Part shown: positions 36,763-45,740 of the stretch, one piece after another | How the letters are laid out: each line of letters begins with the position of its first letter | Position numbering within the stretch: the stretch's first letter is position 1 | NCBI GenBank assembly: GCA_018649885.1 | Contig: JABIHA010000112.1 | Span: forward strand, 1 to 64,000 | Length of the DNA stretch: 64,000 nt | From: Bacteriovoracaceae bacterium | Lineage (GTDB): Bacteria; Bdellovibrionota; Bacteriovoracia; Bacteriovoracales; Bacteriovoracaceae | Direction: 5' to 3' | The notes under the pieces: generated by a model | What the model was told of the DNA's origin: nothing | The model's input: the letters and a program-made list of their open reading frames with translations, nothing else | The model's database searches: none | Made by a program: the position numbers and the translations under genes

Positions 36763-37893
36763 ATGAGTGAGAAAAAAGACTTTTATGATGTGCTAGGTGT
36801 TGATAGGGGAGCTGATAAAGCTTCGATTAAGAAAACCTATAGAAAACTGGCCATGAAGTTTCACCCTGACCGTAATCCTGACGACAAAGATGCCGAGTCA
36901 AAACTTAAAGAAATTAATGAAGCAGCCTCTATACTTCTCGATGATGAAAAGAGAAAGCAATATGACCAATTCGGCCATGCTGGATTAAACGGCCAAGGTG
37001 GCTTTGGTGGATTTGGAGCTGGTGGATTTCAAGGTGGAGATTTTGGCGACATTTTCGGGGAAATCTTTGGTGATTTCTTCGGCGGTGGTGGCGACTCTAG
37101 AAGAAGGGGTGGCCGAGGAAGTAGGGCCTTTAATGGGGACGATCTTCAGACTAATTTAAGAGTGACTTTCGAGGAAGCTGCTTTTGGTGTTGAAAAAAGT
37201 GTGGCCTTATCTAGGCTTGTTAGTTGTGAGACTTGCAGCGGGAAAGGTGGCACGGGGCATAGCTCTTGTGAATACTGTAATGGATATGGAGAGGTAAGAA
37301 GACAACAAGGATTTTTCTCCATTTCTCAGACTTGTCCAAAGTGCCGTGGAGCTGGGCAGGTGATTAAAGATCCTTGCCGCAAATGTCACGGAGAAGGCCG
37401 AGCTAAGAAAAAGGTTGATTTGTCCATCAAGGTTCCAGCGGGCATTGATCATGGGCAAAGGCTAAAGTTAAGCGGAGAGGGCGATCGTGGGCTTCATGGG
37501 GGCTACCCAGGAGACTTGTATGTTTCAATACACCTCGAAGAGCACGAATTTTTTGAAAGAGAAGAATTTGATGTTCATTGCATCGTACCAATAAGCTTCT
37601 CTCAAGCTGCACTAGGCTCAGAGATTGAAGTACCAACTCTTACTGGCAAAGTTTCAGTTAAAGTACCTGCAGGAACACAGTCTGGTAAAAAAATGAGACT
37701 AAAGAATAAGGGTATTACTAGGCTTGGAGGATATGGCAGTGGAGATCAAATTATGAGTATCCACGTTGAGACACCAAGTCATCTCTCAGCTGAGCATAAA
37801 GAGATATTCAAAAGTCTTGCTGAGCTTGAGCAGAAGAACTGTAATCCAATGTCGAGAGGCTTCTTTGACAGAGTCAGAGAGATTTTTCAGTAA
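36763..37893 (+). CDS. dnaJ: Chaperone DnaJ (Hsp40)
   Basis: DnaJ (376 residues), DnaK co-chaperone. J domain at 1-70 with HPD in MKFHPDRNPD, a Gly/Phe-rich linker (75-115), four CxxCxGxG zinc repeats (CETCSGKG, CEYCNGYG, CPKCRGAG, CRKCHGEG) at about 150-210, and the C-terminal substrate domain with AALGSEIEVPTLTGKVSVKVPAGTQ split over residues 285-305. The spacing between the first and second repeats is shorter than in E. coli (TGHSS only). The ATG lies 20 bases after the dnaK-dnaJ hairpin, behind a weak TTAGGA site. Confidence 0.95.
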   Translation: MSEKKDFYDVLGVDRGADKASIKKTYRKLAMKFHPDRNPDDKDAESKLKEINEAASILLDDEKRKQYDQFGHAGLNGQGGFGGFGAGGFQGGDFGDIFGEIFGDFFGGGGDSRRRGGRGSRAFNGDDLQTNLRVTFEEAAFGVEKSVALSRLVSCETCSGKGGTGHSSCEYCNGYGEVRRQQGFFSISQTCPKCRGAGQVIKDPCRKCHGEGRAKKKVDLSIKVPAGIDHGQRLKLSGEGDRGLHGGYPGDLYVSIHLEEHEFFEREEFDVHCIVPISFSQAALGSEIEVPTLTGKVSVKVPAGTQSGKKMRLKNKGITRLGGYGSGDQIMSIHVETPSHLSAEHKEIFKSLAELEQKNCNPMSRGFFDRVREIFQ

Positions 37894-37974
37894 AATCGCC
37901 TTGCGAAAATTTACCAGCCGAGCTCTGCAGATGTGGAACTTGGCGAAGAAGCCTATCTCAGTTATTCTCTTACA

Positions 37975-40008
37975 ATGAAATTTTCCAAAAACTGGGGTAA
38001 TTTGAAGAAATTACCAGGCAGCCTCCTTATTTTCTCACTGTTACTCCTTTCAGGATGTGGGGGCATAAGCTTTATATCTTCAAAGGGTTCCGCCCATTAT
38101 GGAAAAGACTATTTAAAATCTATTTCACAGATTAAGTCCAAATATAGAGAGGGGCATTCAGAGATAGCACTGGGTGAGCTAAAAAGGCTCAAAGATAGTG
38201 AGCTTGGAAGTGCAGAAAAAGCCAGAAAATATAATCTCATAGGAGTCATATATTTCTCTGAAGATCAATTTGATCTCTCCATTGTAAATTTTGAAAAGGC
38301 ACTTAGCTTTGATCATGGAGATTTGGGACTTAAATCTCAAATCAATTTAAATCGAGCGAGTACCTATTATAAAATGGGATTTTTACCCAGGTCTTTTACT
38401 ACTCTTCTTTTAATTGATTACTCGAAGCTTAGAAGGGGTGAGGAAAAAGAATATCATCATCTTAGTTATGTATTAGCTGGAAAGATGGGTAGGGAAGATG
38501 TGGCGTTAAAGTCACTGATTCATTATCTGGGAAATATTAGTGATTTACTTGAGCTTAAAGAAGAAGATCTTTGGCCTAAGTTAAAGAGTCTTTTTGGTAG
38601 CCTTTCCTCTAATGAGAGAATGAGGCAATTAGGGGAATATGAGAGTTCGAATTTTTTGAATATTGCTTTTTTAGCATATCTTGAAATTGAGAAAAATCAT
38701 TATAGTGGAAAAAAAGATGAGGCCAAAAAGCTACTAGAATGGCTGAAAGAGCATTTCTCCTCTTTTGAAGAAATCAAGATTCTAGTGACAAATTTTGAAT
38801 TTAGAATCGAAAATTTTGCAAAATTAAATAATAAAGCAATCGGCGTAGTACTACCTTTTGATGAGAAAAAAGCAGGGTTTTCCAATAAGGCCCTCGAAGG
38901 TCTAAATTTGGCCTATAAAGAATTATACGGTTCAATGTCAGAAAGTGGTGAAGCACCTGTAATGTATGTGGAAAATTCACATGGTACCGGTGTGGGTGGT
39001 GCATACGGGGTTAAAAAGCTTATAGAAAATCATTTTGTCTCAATTGTTATTGGTGGATTATTTTCTGATGAGGCTTTGGAAGAGTATTTAGAGGCTAGAA
39101 AACACGGTGTCTTGTTTATTTCACTTTCACCCATTTACTTACCAAGAGAGCAAAAAGACCACTTACTCATTGAGATACCTGGTTCTGTGGAGTCACAGAT
39201 GAGCTCCTTATTTGAGCAAAAATTCTTGGATAAATTCGGCCGGAAAGTGGCAATCATATATCCAAATGACTCTAAGGGAATGGCCTATGTAAATGAATTT
39301 TGGAAGCAGGCCAAAACCAAAGATGTGGAGATAGTATCCCTTCAGTCCTTTGAAAAAAATGTAACCGATTATCGTGATCCAGTAGCGAAGCTTCTAGAAT
39401 TAAAATATAAAAGAGAAAGAAACGAAGAGCTTGAGCTTTGGACTGAAATTCATAAATTGCAGGGAAGAAAGAGTGTCAGACGTCTTCAAAATCTTCCCCC
39501 TCAGATAAATTTTGACTGGGTCTACTTACCCGCATTTCCTCACGAAGTACTTCAGATTATTCCAGCATTCAGTTATTTTGACGCTTTTAGATTAACCTAT
39601 GTAGGTGAGCCTAGCTGGAGAAGTAAGAGGCTTAGCCGGAAAACGAATCGTCTTGGAAAACTGTTTTTCATGAGCAACAACTTAAGTGAAAAGCACAAAA
39701 TTTTTGTCTCCCAATTTGAAAAAAGTTATGGGAAAAAACCAAAACTCATTGAGACTCTAGCTAATGAAGCGCTGGGAATTATTGGGCCCATTTTAATTGA
39801 GCAAGAATATAAAACGCGTGATGAACTGGACATGTTTATCAGATCGAAAAATCAATTGACTGGTATAACTGGAAGTTGGAGCTTTGAAGATGGTTTATGG
39901 GTAAAGAGCATGACTGCTTTTAAGGTGAGAAGGTCGAGTTTTGACCAAGTAACCTATGAAGAAATTTCGGAAACTCAGGTTGGTAGCAATCCCAGTAAAA
40001 CAAATTAA
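37975..40008 (+). CDS. Lipoprotein with TPR and ABC-type substrate-binding domain (LpoA-like)
   Basis: A 677-residue lipoprotein. From ATG 37975 the signal is MKFSKNWGNLKKLPGSLL followed by LSGC, a lipobox with the lipid cysteine near residue 29. Residues about 60-130 look like TPR helices (YNLIGVIYFSEDQFDLSI). The rest, from about 280, resembles periplasmic amino-acid-binding proteins (IGVVLPFDEKKAGFSNKALEG, VSIVIGGLFSDEA). This TPR plus binding-protein layout is that of LpoA, the outer-membrane activator of penicillin-binding protein 1A. GTG 37933 in frame would bury the signal peptide. Neither start has a good ribosome-binding site. It lies 81 bases after dnaJ. Confidence 0.75.
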   Translation: MKFSKNWGNLKKLPGSLLIFSLLLLSGCGGISFISSKGSAHYGKDYLKSISQIKSKYREGHSEIALGELKRLKDSELGSAEKARKYNLIGVIYFSEDQFDLSIVNFEKALSFDHGDLGLKSQINLNRASTYYKMGFLPRSFTTLLLIDYSKLRRGEEKEYHHLSYVLAGKMGREDVALKSLIHYLGNISDLLELKEEDLWPKLKSLFGSLSSNERMRQLGEYESSNFLNIAFLAYLEIEKNHYSGKKDEAKKLLEWLKEHFSSFEEIKILVTNFEFRIENFAKLNNKAIGVVLPFDEKKAGFSNKALEGLNLAYKELYGSMSESGEAPVMYVENSHGTGVGGAYGVKKLIENHFVSIVIGGLFSDEALEEYLEARKHGVLFISLSPIYLPREQKDHLLIEIPGSVESQMSSLFEQKFLDKFGRKVAIIYPNDSKGMAYVNEFWKQAKTKDVEIVSLQSFEKNVTDYRDPVAKLLELKYKRERNEELELWTEIHKLQGRKSVRRLQNLPPQINFDWVYLPAFPHEVLQIIPAFSYFDAFRLTYVGEPSWRSKRLSRKTNRLGKLFFMSNNLSEKHKIFVSQFEKSYGKKPKLIETLANEALGIIGPILIEQEYKTRDELDMFIRSKNQLTGITGSWSFEDGLWVKSMTAFKVRRSSFDQVTYEEISETQVGSNPSKTN

Positions 40009-40037
40009 GAGCTTACTCAAATTGCCATCAACAAGAT

Positions 40038-40057
40038 TTATACTGAGCCCAGTATAA
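40038..40057. terminator. Possible bidirectional terminator between convergent genes
   Basis: Perfect inverted repeat TTATACTG/CAGTATAA with an AGCC loop between the lipoprotein stop and the convergent 34-residue basic gene. No clear T-run on either side, so its strength is doubtful. Confidence 0.4.
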
Positions 40058-40067
40058 TTATATGAAA

Positions 40068-40172
40068 TTAGCTTTCTTTTTTTTCCATTAGTTTTTTAAT
40101 TCTAAGTTTTTTCTTTTCTTGGCTCTTTCTTCTCTTCATTTTAAAAACCTGACGTTTTCTACCTCTGCCCAC
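40068..40172 (-). CDS. 34-residue highly basic protein, possible ribosome-associated protein
   Basis: Found by reading the reverse strand by hand. GTG at 40172 has AAGGAG exactly 6 bases upstream (40179-40184). The protein begins (M)GRGRKRQVFKMKRRKSQEK and ends KKLMEKKES; 19 of 34 residues are Lys or Arg. The KRRKxxxKKKxR spacing resembles the short mS38/AURKAIP1-COX24 type proteins of bacterial and mitochondrial small subunits; that link is from memory and unproven. An upstream ATG (40208) in frame lacks a ribosome-binding site. It sits downstream of hpt on the same strand. Confidence 0.65.
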   Translation of the reverse strand: MGRGRKRQVFKMKRRKSQEKKKLRIKKLMEKKES

Positions 40173-40257
40173 AACAAACTCCTTCACATGATTCAATGAG
40201 GCGGTCATACTATGCAAATCGAGTGGAAATAGCAAGAATTAGATTGGGCGCTGCGCG

Positions 40258-40821
40258 CTAGTTCGGGTATTTGAGAAAATAGACTTCTTTTAGGTTTCGA
40301 CCGTATTCATTGAGGTCAAGGCCATGTCCAACCAGGAATTCATCTTCAACTTTTTTGCCAATGAGGTCGGGGACTAGGTTTATGACGCGCTTGTATGGCT
40401 TATCAAATAAGGTGACGACCTCCATGCTCAATGGCTGATTAATGGCCAGTCTATCCATCAGAAATCTCACCGCACGGCCAGTATCAATAATTTCTTCCAC
40501 TATGAGTACGGCCTTATCTTTAACATTTAAAGTGATGTCGAAGTCTATAACGATAGTCCCATCACAACTTTCAGTTCTTCCAAGAGCTGAGAGCTTTAAA
40601 AAGTCTACATAGAGTTCGACGCCTTCAATTTTTCTGATTAGATCAGAGAGAAAGACGATACTGCCCTTAAGGATTCCCAGGACAATGAGTTCCTTACCTT
40701 TATATTTTTCACTGATGGTATGGGCGAGTGAATCAGTCAGGGAATCTATCTCACTACTTTTGATATAGGGCTCAAATTGGTTTTGGGTAAATCTGTCGGA
40801 AAATTTTTGATATTCATTCAT
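40258..40821 (-). CDS. hpt: Hypoxanthine phosphoribosyltransferase
   Basis: A 187-residue purine salvage enzyme that joins hypoxanthine (and perhaps guanine) with PRPP. The PRPP loop VLIVEEIIDTGRAV near residue 105, the VLGILKGSIVFLSDLIRKI pyrophosphate-binding segment near 48, and VGHGLDLNEYGRNL near 165 match the family. The second acidic residue of the PRPP loop is Glu instead of the usual Asp. It is divergent from the AMP nucleosidase gene, the other purine-salvage enzyme here. Confidence 0.93.
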   Translation of the reverse strand: MNEYQKFSDRFTQNQFEPYIKSSEIDSLTDSLAHTISEKYKGKELIVLGILKGSIVFLSDLIRKIEGVELYVDFLKLSALGRTESCDGTIVIDFDITLNVKDKAVLIVEEIIDTGRAVRFLMDRLAINQPLSMEVVTLFDKPYKRVINLVPDLIGKKVEDEFLVGHGLDLNEYGRNLKEVYFLKYPN

Positions 40822-40950
40822 TGGGAAATTATAATGAGTTGATCGTTTAATAGCAAAACCAATTTCAGTAAAGGGTTGTATGAGGCCATGGCATTTGGTA
40901 AATTTTATTGTTGATTTGTTATTCTAAGACAATTTTATCCAAGGAACGGG

Positions 40951-41883
40951 ATGCCGGTGAACAAGAAAAAAACTGTTAAGAAATCTCTTGCTGGTACGAC
41001 TCAAAAGAAAAGAACCACGGCCAAGCGCGTGGCTTCAAAAGTGACGAATGCAAAAAGAGATCTTTCTGTGAAGCAGCGAGCTCTTCGTACTAAAAGGGTT
41101 TATGCAAATACAGATAAAAGAAGAATTGCTGTCGATATGCTCGAAAGGTACACAGGGCATGAGATTTATCAATTTCAACCTCAGATTATTTTAACAAATT
41201 TTCATTATTACATCGAAAGATTCAATCATACCTTTGAGGATCATGAATATACTGTGGGATCAGCTTTCAAGGCTTCGTCTTCAGCAAGTGCTGGAGTGAC
41301 TATTGTAGAGTTTGGTATTGGTTCTGCCATGGCAGCTCTTGTAATCGAGCTTTTAGCAGTAATGGAGCCCAAGGCAGTTTTATTTTTAGGTATGTGTGGC
41401 GGAGTCCACTCTTCTTTAAAGGTTGGGGACTTTATCTTGCCCATTGCTTCAATTCGGGCCGAGAGTGTTTCACAGCATTTTATGCCAAACCAAGTTCCAG
41501 CACTCCCAACTTTTAAAATACAAAAATATATGTCCCAAATTTTAGTTGATAAAAAACTTGATTATCGAACGGGTGTTGTTCACTCAACAGATTTAAGGTT
41601 TTGGGAATTCGATGAGGATTTTATTCATAATTTATATGTAGAAAGAGTTATTGCTGTTGAAATGGAAACAGCTGCACTTTTTATTACTGGATTTGCAAGT
41701 AAAGTGAGTATTGGATGTTTACTCTTAGTTTCAGATTGTCCTTTAAAGAAAGGTGGCATTAAAACTAAGGCGTCGGCAAAGAAAGTTTTCAGACAATACA
41801 CAGATAAGCATATTGAGCTTGGCATAGAGGCCATGACGACAATATCACAGCGTGGTGACAAAATTAGACATTATAGATGGTAG
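40951..41883 (+). CDS. amn: AMP nucleosidase, short form with Lys-rich N-terminus
   Basis: A 310-residue nucleosidase that splits AMP into adenine and ribose 5-phosphate. From about residue 60 it matches the short AMP nucleosidases: MLERYTGHEIYQFQPQIILTN, VEFGIGSAMAALVIELL, LFLGMCGGVHSSLKVGDFILP and AVEMETAALF, the phosphorylase-fold active-site region. The first 50 residues are an extra Lys/Arg/Thr-rich tail that could bind nucleic acid. AAGGAACGGG precedes the ATG. Its 3' end reaches to the mreB ribosome-binding site. Confidence 0.85.
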   Translation: MPVNKKKTVKKSLAGTTQKKRTTAKRVASKVTNAKRDLSVKQRALRTKRVYANTDKRRIAVDMLERYTGHEIYQFQPQIILTNFHYYIERFNHTFEDHEYTVGSAFKASSSASAGVTIVEFGIGSAMAALVIELLAVMEPKAVLFLGMCGGVHSSLKVGDFILPIASIRAESVSQHFMPNQVPALPTFKIQKYMSQILVDKKLDYRTGVVHSTDLRFWEFDEDFIHNLYVERVIAVEMETAALFITGFASKVSIGCLLLVSDCPLKKGGIKTKASAKKVFRQYTDKHIELGIEAMTTISQRGDKIRHYRW

Positions 41884-41902
41884 ATTAATAAGGAATGAAG
41901 TT

Positions 41903-42937
41903 ATGTTAAAGAAAATTTTAGATTGGTTTTCAAATGATTTGGCTATTGATTTGGGAACCGCCAATTGTTTAGTTTATGCAAAAGACAAGGGGATTATAGT
42001 TGATGAGCCCTCAGTTGTTGCCGTACACCAAGGTTATCGGGGACAGCAAAAAGTTCTAGCTGTTGGCAAAGAGGCCAAGGAGATGCTTGGACGTACACCT
42101 GGCTCAATTCAAGCTATAAGGCCTATGAGAGATGGGGTTATTGCGGACTTTGAAGTAACTCAAGCAATGCTTAGATACTTTATTCAAAAATCGATGACAG
42201 GTTCAAAACTTGTAAAGCCAAGGATTATTATTTGTATTCCTTTTGGAATTACACAGGTTGAAAAAAGAGCTGTTAAAGAATCTGCAGAGCAGGCAGGGGT
42301 CAGAGAAGTTTATTTAATTGAAGAGCCTATGGCAGCTGCAATAGGGGCAGGTCTTCCTATTACCAATCCTTCAGGAAATATGATTGTGGATATCGGGGGC
42401 GGGACAACTGAAGTTGCTGTGATCTCTCTTGGTGGAATTGTTTTCTCAAAATCTGAGCGTGTTGCTGGAGATAAATTTGATGAAGCGATCGCAAATTATA
42501 TTAAAAAGAAATATTCACTTCTTATTGGTGAGAGAACATCTGAGCAAATTAAAATTTCCATTGGAAATGCCTATCCTTGGGATGATGAAATTAAAACTTA
42601 TGAAGTAAAGGGACGAGATTTAATTGCAGGCGCTCCTAAAACGATCGAGGTTACTTCAGACGAGATAAGAGATGCGCTAGCGGATCCCATTTCGGAAGTT
42701 GTGGAAGCCATTAAGATTGCTCTTGAAAAAACACCACCTGAATTAGCTGCTGATATTGTAGATAATGGGATCATTTTAGCCGGAGGAGGCTCTCTTCTTG
42801 CAAACTTGGACATTCTCATTAAAGAAAAAACTGGTCTTCCAGTTTCTTTAACTGAAGATCCTCTAACATGTGTTGTAAGAGGCTGTGGAGAGTGTTTGGA
42901 GTCGATCTCATTACTTAAACAAGTTACTATAACCTAG
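41903..42937 (+). CDS. mreB: Rod-shape protein MreB
   Basis: MreB (344 residues), the actin-like filament that guides lateral wall growth. DWFSNDLAIDLGTANCLVY at the start, DEPSVVAV, the phosphate loop NMIVDIGGGTTEVAVIS and GIILAGGGSLL near the end are standard. A GTG at 41852 extends the frame into amn, but AAGGAATG is placed for ATG 41903. No mreC or mreD follows; instead a PilZ protein comes 7 bases later. Confidence 0.96.
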   Translation: MLKKILDWFSNDLAIDLGTANCLVYAKDKGIIVDEPSVVAVHQGYRGQQKVLAVGKEAKEMLGRTPGSIQAIRPMRDGVIADFEVTQAMLRYFIQKSMTGSKLVKPRIIICIPFGITQVEKRAVKESAEQAGVREVYLIEEPMAAAIGAGLPITNPSGNMIVDIGGGTTEVAVISLGGIVFSKSERVAGDKFDEAIANYIKKKYSLLIGERTSEQIKISIGNAYPWDDEIKTYEVKGRDLIAGAPKTIEVTSDEIRDALADPISEVVEAIKIALEKTPPELAADIVDNGIILAGGGSLLANLDILIKEKTGLPVSLTEDPLTCVVRGCGECLESISLLKQVTIT

Positions 42938-42944
42938 AGAAATT

Positions 42945-43787
42945 GTGGATAATAACGAAGAAATTTATTTTTCACTTGTTATAAAGCGTGAAGCGCTCAG
43001 GAGATTTGCTCAGCTTGAAGAGGAATCGACTGAGCTTAAGCTTTGGAAGAAAAATGCATCTGAAAGAATTAAGTTCTCGGTAAGTAAGTTTAATTCCGAA
43101 GAAATCATTCTTGAATTAATCACCAGCGAAAAAACTAAAATTACCAATGAAAAGGTACTATTCAATTTTGTGGTAGAAGGTGTTCAGTATTTTGGTTCTG
43201 GAAAAATAGAAAAGTCTAAATATATTGGTAACTTTACTTTAAAGCCAATGGACAAGCTCTATAAATGTGAACGAAGGAAAGGATATCGTCTGCTAGTGTA
43301 TCCTTTGCATGAAGTCTTTGCAGAAATTGATTTGAATGAAATGATTTCTGCTGATTCAAGGAAAATTCTAGATATAACTCAAAAAAAAGTCGGTACTGAA
43401 ACAGATCTTTTCAAAAAATTTCATTTCTTATTAGGCCAAACGAAGAAAAATATTAAGAATTCTATTTTTCCTTTTAGAGCTATTAATGTTTCTTCATTAG
43501 GTTTGGCCTTGAAACTGGGAGAGTTTGAGGCAAGTTTTTTTAGCGAAGGAATAGAATTTCGGAATTTGGTAATAAAATTTAACGGAGGCTCTTTTCCTAT
43601 AGAATGGGCCAAGGTTGTTTATATTCAAGAATATAGTGAAAAGGGCTCGAGTGCTATTACCTCTTATAAAGTAGGGCTTGAGTTCTTGAAAATCGATGAG
43701 AATGTTGAAAAAAGCCTTACAAGAACGCTAAATCACGAAATGAAGGAGTCTGATTTCACTCTTGAATTTGAACTATTTGAAGGATAA
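42945..43787 (+). CDS. PilZ-domain protein, probable c-di-GMP receptor
   Basis: A 280-residue cytoplasmic protein. RRKGYR near residue 107 and NVSSLG near residue 182 are the RxxxR and (D/N)xSxxG motifs of PilZ domains, which bind cyclic di-GMP. The N-terminal 95 residues resemble the YcgR-type accessory barrel. The stretch between the two motifs holds an insert of about 55 residues, longer than usual. GTG start 7 bases after mreB, AGAGA upstream; the lipoprotein gene overlaps its stop (TAATG). The link with mreB hints at c-di-GMP control of cell shape or surface growth (inference). Confidence 0.8.
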   Translation: MDNNEEIYFSLVIKREALRRFAQLEEESTELKLWKKNASERIKFSVSKFNSEEIILELITSEKTKITNEKVLFNFVVEGVQYFGSGKIEKSKYIGNFTLKPMDKLYKCERRKGYRLLVYPLHEVFAEIDLNEMISADSRKILDITQKKVGTETDLFKKFHFLLGQTKKNIKNSIFPFRAINVSSLGLALKLGEFEASFFSEGIEFRNLVIKFNGGSFPIEWAKVVYIQEYSEKGSSAITSYKVGLEFLKIDENVEKSLTRTLNHEMKESDFTLEFELFEG

Positions 43788-44560
43788 TGAAATACCGGCT
43801 CACTTTATTAATTACATTCTTTTTATTACTTTCATGTTCAATCTTTACTCGTGGTAAAAACAACTTAAATGATATTTTAAAAAAGAATAAATCTGAGTAC
43901 CGTTACCACGATATATCAGGAAGTTTTGATCTCGTTAGTGAGACAGGTTTTCTTAAAAAAAACACTGAGTTTTTCACCAAGAGTTATTTGAAAGATGATA
44001 AATCTAATGATGACAAACCAGTGGAAAAGAGACTTTCTATTTCTAAAATTGACTCTATTGAAATAAAAAAGAAAAGATTTCAAATTATGAAGCCAAAGCT
44101 TTCTATGTTTTCCATTTGGCTCGATAGCAAGAAATATTCAAATAAAATTGAATACTTTGAAAAAGAAAGAATTTTCAAAGTGAGAGCAAATACTGGTGAA
44201 AAAGAAGTGAAGTTACCTGGAGGAAACCAGGTTTATTGTTATTTTGGCCAATTGGTAGACTGTCTCGCCAGTACAGGTTTATTTTTAGAAAGTGGAGTGA
44301 AAAAGGGAGACAAGATTAGTTTTTCATTAATTTGGGAAAGCTATCCCTATAATGAGTATATATATGACAGGGCAGTGAATGAACTGGTGAGCCCAGCTAC
44401 TCTTGAGGTTGAAAAATTGAAAAGTGAGTCGGTATCAAATTTTTCTATTGAGGTTTGGAATCAAACAATATCGTATGAAGTAAATGCTGATGGGGCAATG
44501 GAAAGCATGAACTGGGCCGTTCAAGGAATATCTATAAAACAAAATAATAGTTCTAAATAG
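43787..44560 (+). CDS. Lipoprotein of unknown function
   Basis: A 257-residue lipoprotein with signal MKYRLTLLITFFLLLSC; the lipid cysteine is Cys17. The mature part is Lys/Ser-rich and beta-prone, without a domain I recognise. ATG shares one base with the stop of the PilZ gene, so the two are probably translated together. Confidence 0.75.
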   Translation: MKYRLTLLITFFLLLSCSIFTRGKNNLNDILKKNKSEYRYHDISGSFDLVSETGFLKKNTEFFTKSYLKDDKSNDDKPVEKRLSISKIDSIEIKKKRFQIMKPKLSMFSIWLDSKKYSNKIEYFEKERIFKVRANTGEKEVKLPGGNQVYCYFGQLVDCLASTGLFLESGVKKGDKISFSLIWESYPYNEYIYDRAVNELVSPATLEVEKLKSESVSNFSIEVWNQTISYEVNADGAMESMNWAVQGISIKQNNSSK

Positions 44561-44616
44561 GGACTTTATTTACTATTGGAGCTGGTCGTTAATCATGGTA
44601 AAAGTATCTTAAGTTT

Positions 44617-45690
44617 ATGAGCATTGGACAAATATTTTGCACCGGCATTCAAGGTTTTTCCTTAACTGATGAGGAAAGTGAGTTTCTTGAAAAAGAAGAT
44701 ATAGGCGGTGTTGTATTATTTTCTCATAACTTTGATTGTCCCGCCCAACTTGCCGAATTAGTTAATAGTATCCAAAAATGTAGAGACGAGTATCCTCTTT
44801 TAATTTGTACTGACCATGAGGGTGGTAGAGCTCAACAATTTACAGATGGATTTACTCATTTTCCCGCCATGGGAGAGATTGCCACTCTTGAATCACCAAA
44901 AGTAACATTTGAAGTGCATCAAGTAATGGCAGAAGAGCTTAAGGCCTGCGGAGTAAATACTAATTTGGCTCCATGTTGTGACATACTTTCCAATAATCAT
45001 AATAAGATTATCGGAGACCGCTCATTTGGTTCTGACTGTGAATCTGTGTCTAAGCACATTTCAGCGGCCATTAGAGGTCTTCAAACAGCCGGCATAATTG
45101 CATGTGCTAAACATTTTCCCGGTCATGGTGATACCTCAAAAGATGCAAGTCGAGGTGTACCTGTAGTTAAAAACTCGTGTGAAAAATTAGAAGAAAGGGA
45201 AGTGGTACCTTTTAGCAGAGCTTCAAGGGCCAGAGTTGAGTTGATGATGATGGGCCATTTGCAAGTTGATTCAATTGATGAAGAAATATCCTGTAGTCTT
45301 AGTGAGAAAGCGCATAGCTTTTTAAGAGATAAAACCAAATTTAGAGGGTTGGTAATATCCGACAATTTAGAGGTGAAAGCTATAACTGACAAATATAGTA
45401 CAAGTGAAATTCCATTAATGGCCATAAAAGCTGGCTGCGATTTACTCTTGTACAAATCATTTGAAGGTGCGAAGAAAGCATATGAAGCCGTAAAGGCCAG
45501 TCACTCTGAAGGCAAATTAAAAAATTCGGGCATTGCTGATTCTCTCAAGAAAATCGAAGACTTAAAGAAGAGATACTTAAGTAATTATGAACCTATCTAC
45601 ATTCCGAGTATCCAAAAAATTCTTGGAAGAAGCACCTCTATTGAGTTGTCGAGGGGCCTTGCTCAAAAAATTCTTTCAGAGGTTGAGTAA
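44617..45690 (+). CDS. GH3-family NagZ-like protein lacking the dyad histidine
   Basis: A 357-residue glycoside hydrolase family 3 protein, similar to the cytoplasmic beta-N-acetylglucosaminidase NagZ that recycles peptidoglycan. TDHEGGRAQQF, IIGDRSFGSD and KHFPGHGDTS are present, and LVISDNLEVKAI carries the nucleophile aspartate. The acid/base dyad is normally Asp-x-His just after KHFPGHG; here it reads Asp176-Ala-Ser178, so the histidine is absent. The protein may be slow, use another acid, or act on something else. No signal peptide. No good ribosome-binding site at the ATG. Confidence 0.82.
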   Translation: MSIGQIFCTGIQGFSLTDEESEFLEKEDIGGVVLFSHNFDCPAQLAELVNSIQKCRDEYPLLICTDHEGGRAQQFTDGFTHFPAMGEIATLESPKVTFEVHQVMAEELKACGVNTNLAPCCDILSNNHNKIIGDRSFGSDCESVSKHISAAIRGLQTAGIIACAKHFPGHGDTSKDASRGVPVVKNSCEKLEEREVVPFSRASRARVELMMMGHLQVDSIDEEISCSLSEKAHSFLRDKTKFRGLVISDNLEVKAITDKYSTSEIPLMAIKAGCDLLLYKSFEGAKKAYEAVKASHSEGKLKNSGIADSLKKIEDLKKRYLSNYEPIYIPSIQKILGRSTSIELSRGLAQKILSEVE

Positions 45691-45740
45691 AGCGTTTTAC
45701 TAGAACGCTATGAGAACTCTTTTCCTAATTTAACACTGCG

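Noticed and set aside
37933-37974. Upstream GTG start of the LpoA-like lipoprotein
   Set aside because: It would add 14 residues before a complete lipoprotein signal peptide and has no clear ribosome-binding site.
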